A stretch of 6,475 bases of DNA. It comes from an uncultured Collinsella sp. GTDB taxonomy: Bacteria; Actinomycetota; Coriobacteriia; Coriobacteriales; Coriobacteriaceae. Under the pieces are notes generated by a model that searched no databases, was not told the origin of the DNA, and saw only the letters and a list, made by a program, of their open reading frames with translations. The position numbers were made by a program, and so were the translations under genes. Of the stretch, positions 6,106 to 6,475 are shown piece by piece. The stretch covers positions 1 through 6,475 of the forward strand of contig CALKBB010000058.1 in NCBI GenBank assembly GCA_937989795.1. Direction: 5' to 3'. Each line of letters begins with the position of its first letter. Position 1 is the first letter of the stretch.

Positions 6106-6113
6106 GGTAGAAT
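6106..6113 (+). promoter_or_regulatory. acpP: -10 promoter element for acpP
   Basis: GGTAGAAT contains TAGAAT, a five-of-six match to the -10 consensus that also fits the TAG-purine-purine-T form common in actinobacteria. No -35 box is evident. The predicted start lies near 6120, with a leader of about 65 bases. The last three bases of the hexamer belong to the inverted repeat at 6111-6142. Confidence -1.
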
Positions 6114-6142
6114 CGGAGCCGTATTGCAACGCGGCTCCGATT
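6111..6142 (+). repeat. Inverted repeat overlapping the acpP promoter
   Basis: AATCGGAGCCG at 6111-6121 and CGGCTCCGATT at 6132-6142 are perfect 11-bp arms separated by 10 bases. The left arm begins inside the -10 hexamer and reaches the predicted transcript start. It could be an operator, or a hairpin in transcripts reading through from plsX. No T run follows, so it is not a good intrinsic terminator. Confidence -1.
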
Positions 6143-6145
6143 GCC

Positions 6146-6160
6146 GTGTTGTGTTGTGTT
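6146..6160 (+). repeat. Three tandem GTGTT copies in the acpP leader
   Basis: GTGTT is repeated three times without a gap between the inverted repeat and the acpP ribosome site. The unpaired, G/U-only character may keep the leader open. This could also be chance. Confidence -1.
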
Positions 6161-6184
6161 CCATGACATACGAGAGGAAGCGCT

Positions 6185-6427
6185 ATGGACCGCTCCGAAA
6201 TCTTCGACAAGATCGCCGAGGTCGCTGCTGACGTTCTGGGCGTCGATGTTGCCGAAATTAGCGATGAGACCACCTTTGACGACCTCGATGCCAACTCGCT
6301 CGAGCGCCTGCAGCTGGTTACGGCTATCGAGGACGAGTTCAATCTCGAGATCGATGACGAGACCCTGCTGTCGCTCAACTCTGTCGCCGACGCCGTCGAC
6401 GCGATCGAAAACGCCAAGGAGGCCTAA
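6185..6427 (+). CDS. acpP: Acyl carrier protein
   Basis: An 80-residue, strongly acidic four-helix carrier protein that holds growing fatty acyl chains on a 4'-phosphopantetheine arm. The attachment serine is S38 within DLDANSLERLQL; helix II continues VTAIEDEFNLEI, and the protein ends in the usual short acidic helix. Aligned by eye to E. coli ACP, the Asp just before the serine is Asn37 and the helix II Glu41 equivalent is Gln43, while the acidic pair at 49-50 is kept. An AGGAAG ribosome site at 6175-6180 precedes the ATG. It follows plsX by 114 bases and precedes rnc by 3, the conserved plsX-acpP-rnc order, so this is most likely the primary fatty-acid ACP and not a polyketide carrier. Its own -10 element overlaps an inverted repeat. 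Confidence -1.
   Translation: MDRSEIFDKIAEVAADVLGVDVAEISDETTFDDLDANSLERLQLVTAIEDEFNLEIDDETLLSLNSVADAVDAIENAKEA
6416..6422 (+). promoter_or_regulatory. rnc: Ribosome binding site setting the rnc TTG start
   Basis: A perfect AAGGAGG lies within the last codons of acpP, eight bases before the TTG at 6431. It indicates translation close-coupled to acpP. Confidence -1.
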
Positions 6428-6430
6428 GTC

Positions 6431-6475
6431 TTGGCTTTGTCTGAACGACTCACGCGTGCCCAGGAGATCCTGGGC
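6431..6475 (+). CDS. rnc: Ribonuclease III, N-terminal fragment
   Basis: Only 15 codons are present before the window ends, reading MALSERLTRAQEILG if the TTG initiates. The start is the TTG at 6431: a perfect AAGGAGG at 6416-6422, inside the end of acpP, sits eight bases upstream. The in-frame TTG at 6437 is too far from it. The short N-terminal helix and the position directly after acpP fit RNase III, which cuts double-stranded RNA in rRNA processing. No catalytic residues are visible, so the call rests mainly on the plsX-acpP-rnc gene order. Confidence -1.
   Translation, partial: MALSERLTRAQEILG

Noticed and set aside
6114..6160. The acpP inverted repeat as an intrinsic terminator for plsX
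   Set aside because: The stem is strong but is followed by GCCGTGTTGTG and not a run of T.
4736..6169. A 477-codon open frame on the minus strand opposite rpmF, plsX and the acpP gap
   Set aside because: It crosses two secure genes and several regulatory sites on the other strand, has no recognisable domain, and is His/Gly/Arg-rich, as is typical of an antisense shadow.

Overview
The window is a densely packed stretch of housekeeping genes, all on the + strand, from a high-GC bacterium. The gene order is fakA, recG, rsmD, coaD, a small coiled-coil gene, DUF177/yceD, rpmF, plsX, acpP, rnc. The coiled-coil gene between coaD and DUF177 resembles the mycobacterial division factor SepIVA, which points to Actinobacteria. 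The moderate GC content (roughly 60 percent by eye), the codon use and the protein style suggest a Coriobacteriia member such as Collinsella. That placement is an inference from memory of the families and was not tested by a search.

Left part (1-3599): the last 92 codons of a FakA/YloV-type fatty-acid kinase are followed after 10 bases by recG. recG overlaps rsmD through ATGA, and rsmD overlaps coaD by 8 bases. No promoter or terminator is visible inside this block, so it reads as one translationally coupled operon covering branched-DNA repair, 16S rRNA methylation and coenzyme A synthesis.

Middle part (3600-4963): a short intergenic gap with an extended -10 element precedes the SepIVA-like gene. 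That gene overlaps the DUF177 gene by one base (TAATG). A second extended -10 element lies between DUF177 and rpmF (ribosomal protein bL32, zinc-binding form), a gene pair found together in many bacteria.

Right part (4964-6475): the rpmF-plsX gap holds a TATACT -10 element and then a strong intrinsic-terminator hairpin only a few bases before the plsX ribosome binding site. The plsX-acpP gap holds a TAGAAT -10 element overlapped by an 11-bp-arm inverted repeat. The first 15 codons of rnc, with a TTG start, close the window.

Functionally, several genes converge on phospholipid synthesis. FakA, with a FakB partner not seen here, makes acyl-phosphate. PlsX exchanges acyl-ACP and acyl-phosphate. 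CoaD makes dephospho-CoA, the precursor of the CoA that supplies ACP's 4'-phosphopantetheine arm, and acpP encodes the ACP. rsmD, DUF177, rpmF and rnc concern ribosome maturation. I found no clearly new system. The most interesting signals are regulatory: the possible attenuator before plsX and the inverted repeat on the acpP promoter. The short SepIVA-like protein is the least understood gene. No RNA genes, mobile elements or CRISPR arrays were seen, and no gene-free stretch exceeds about 120 bases.
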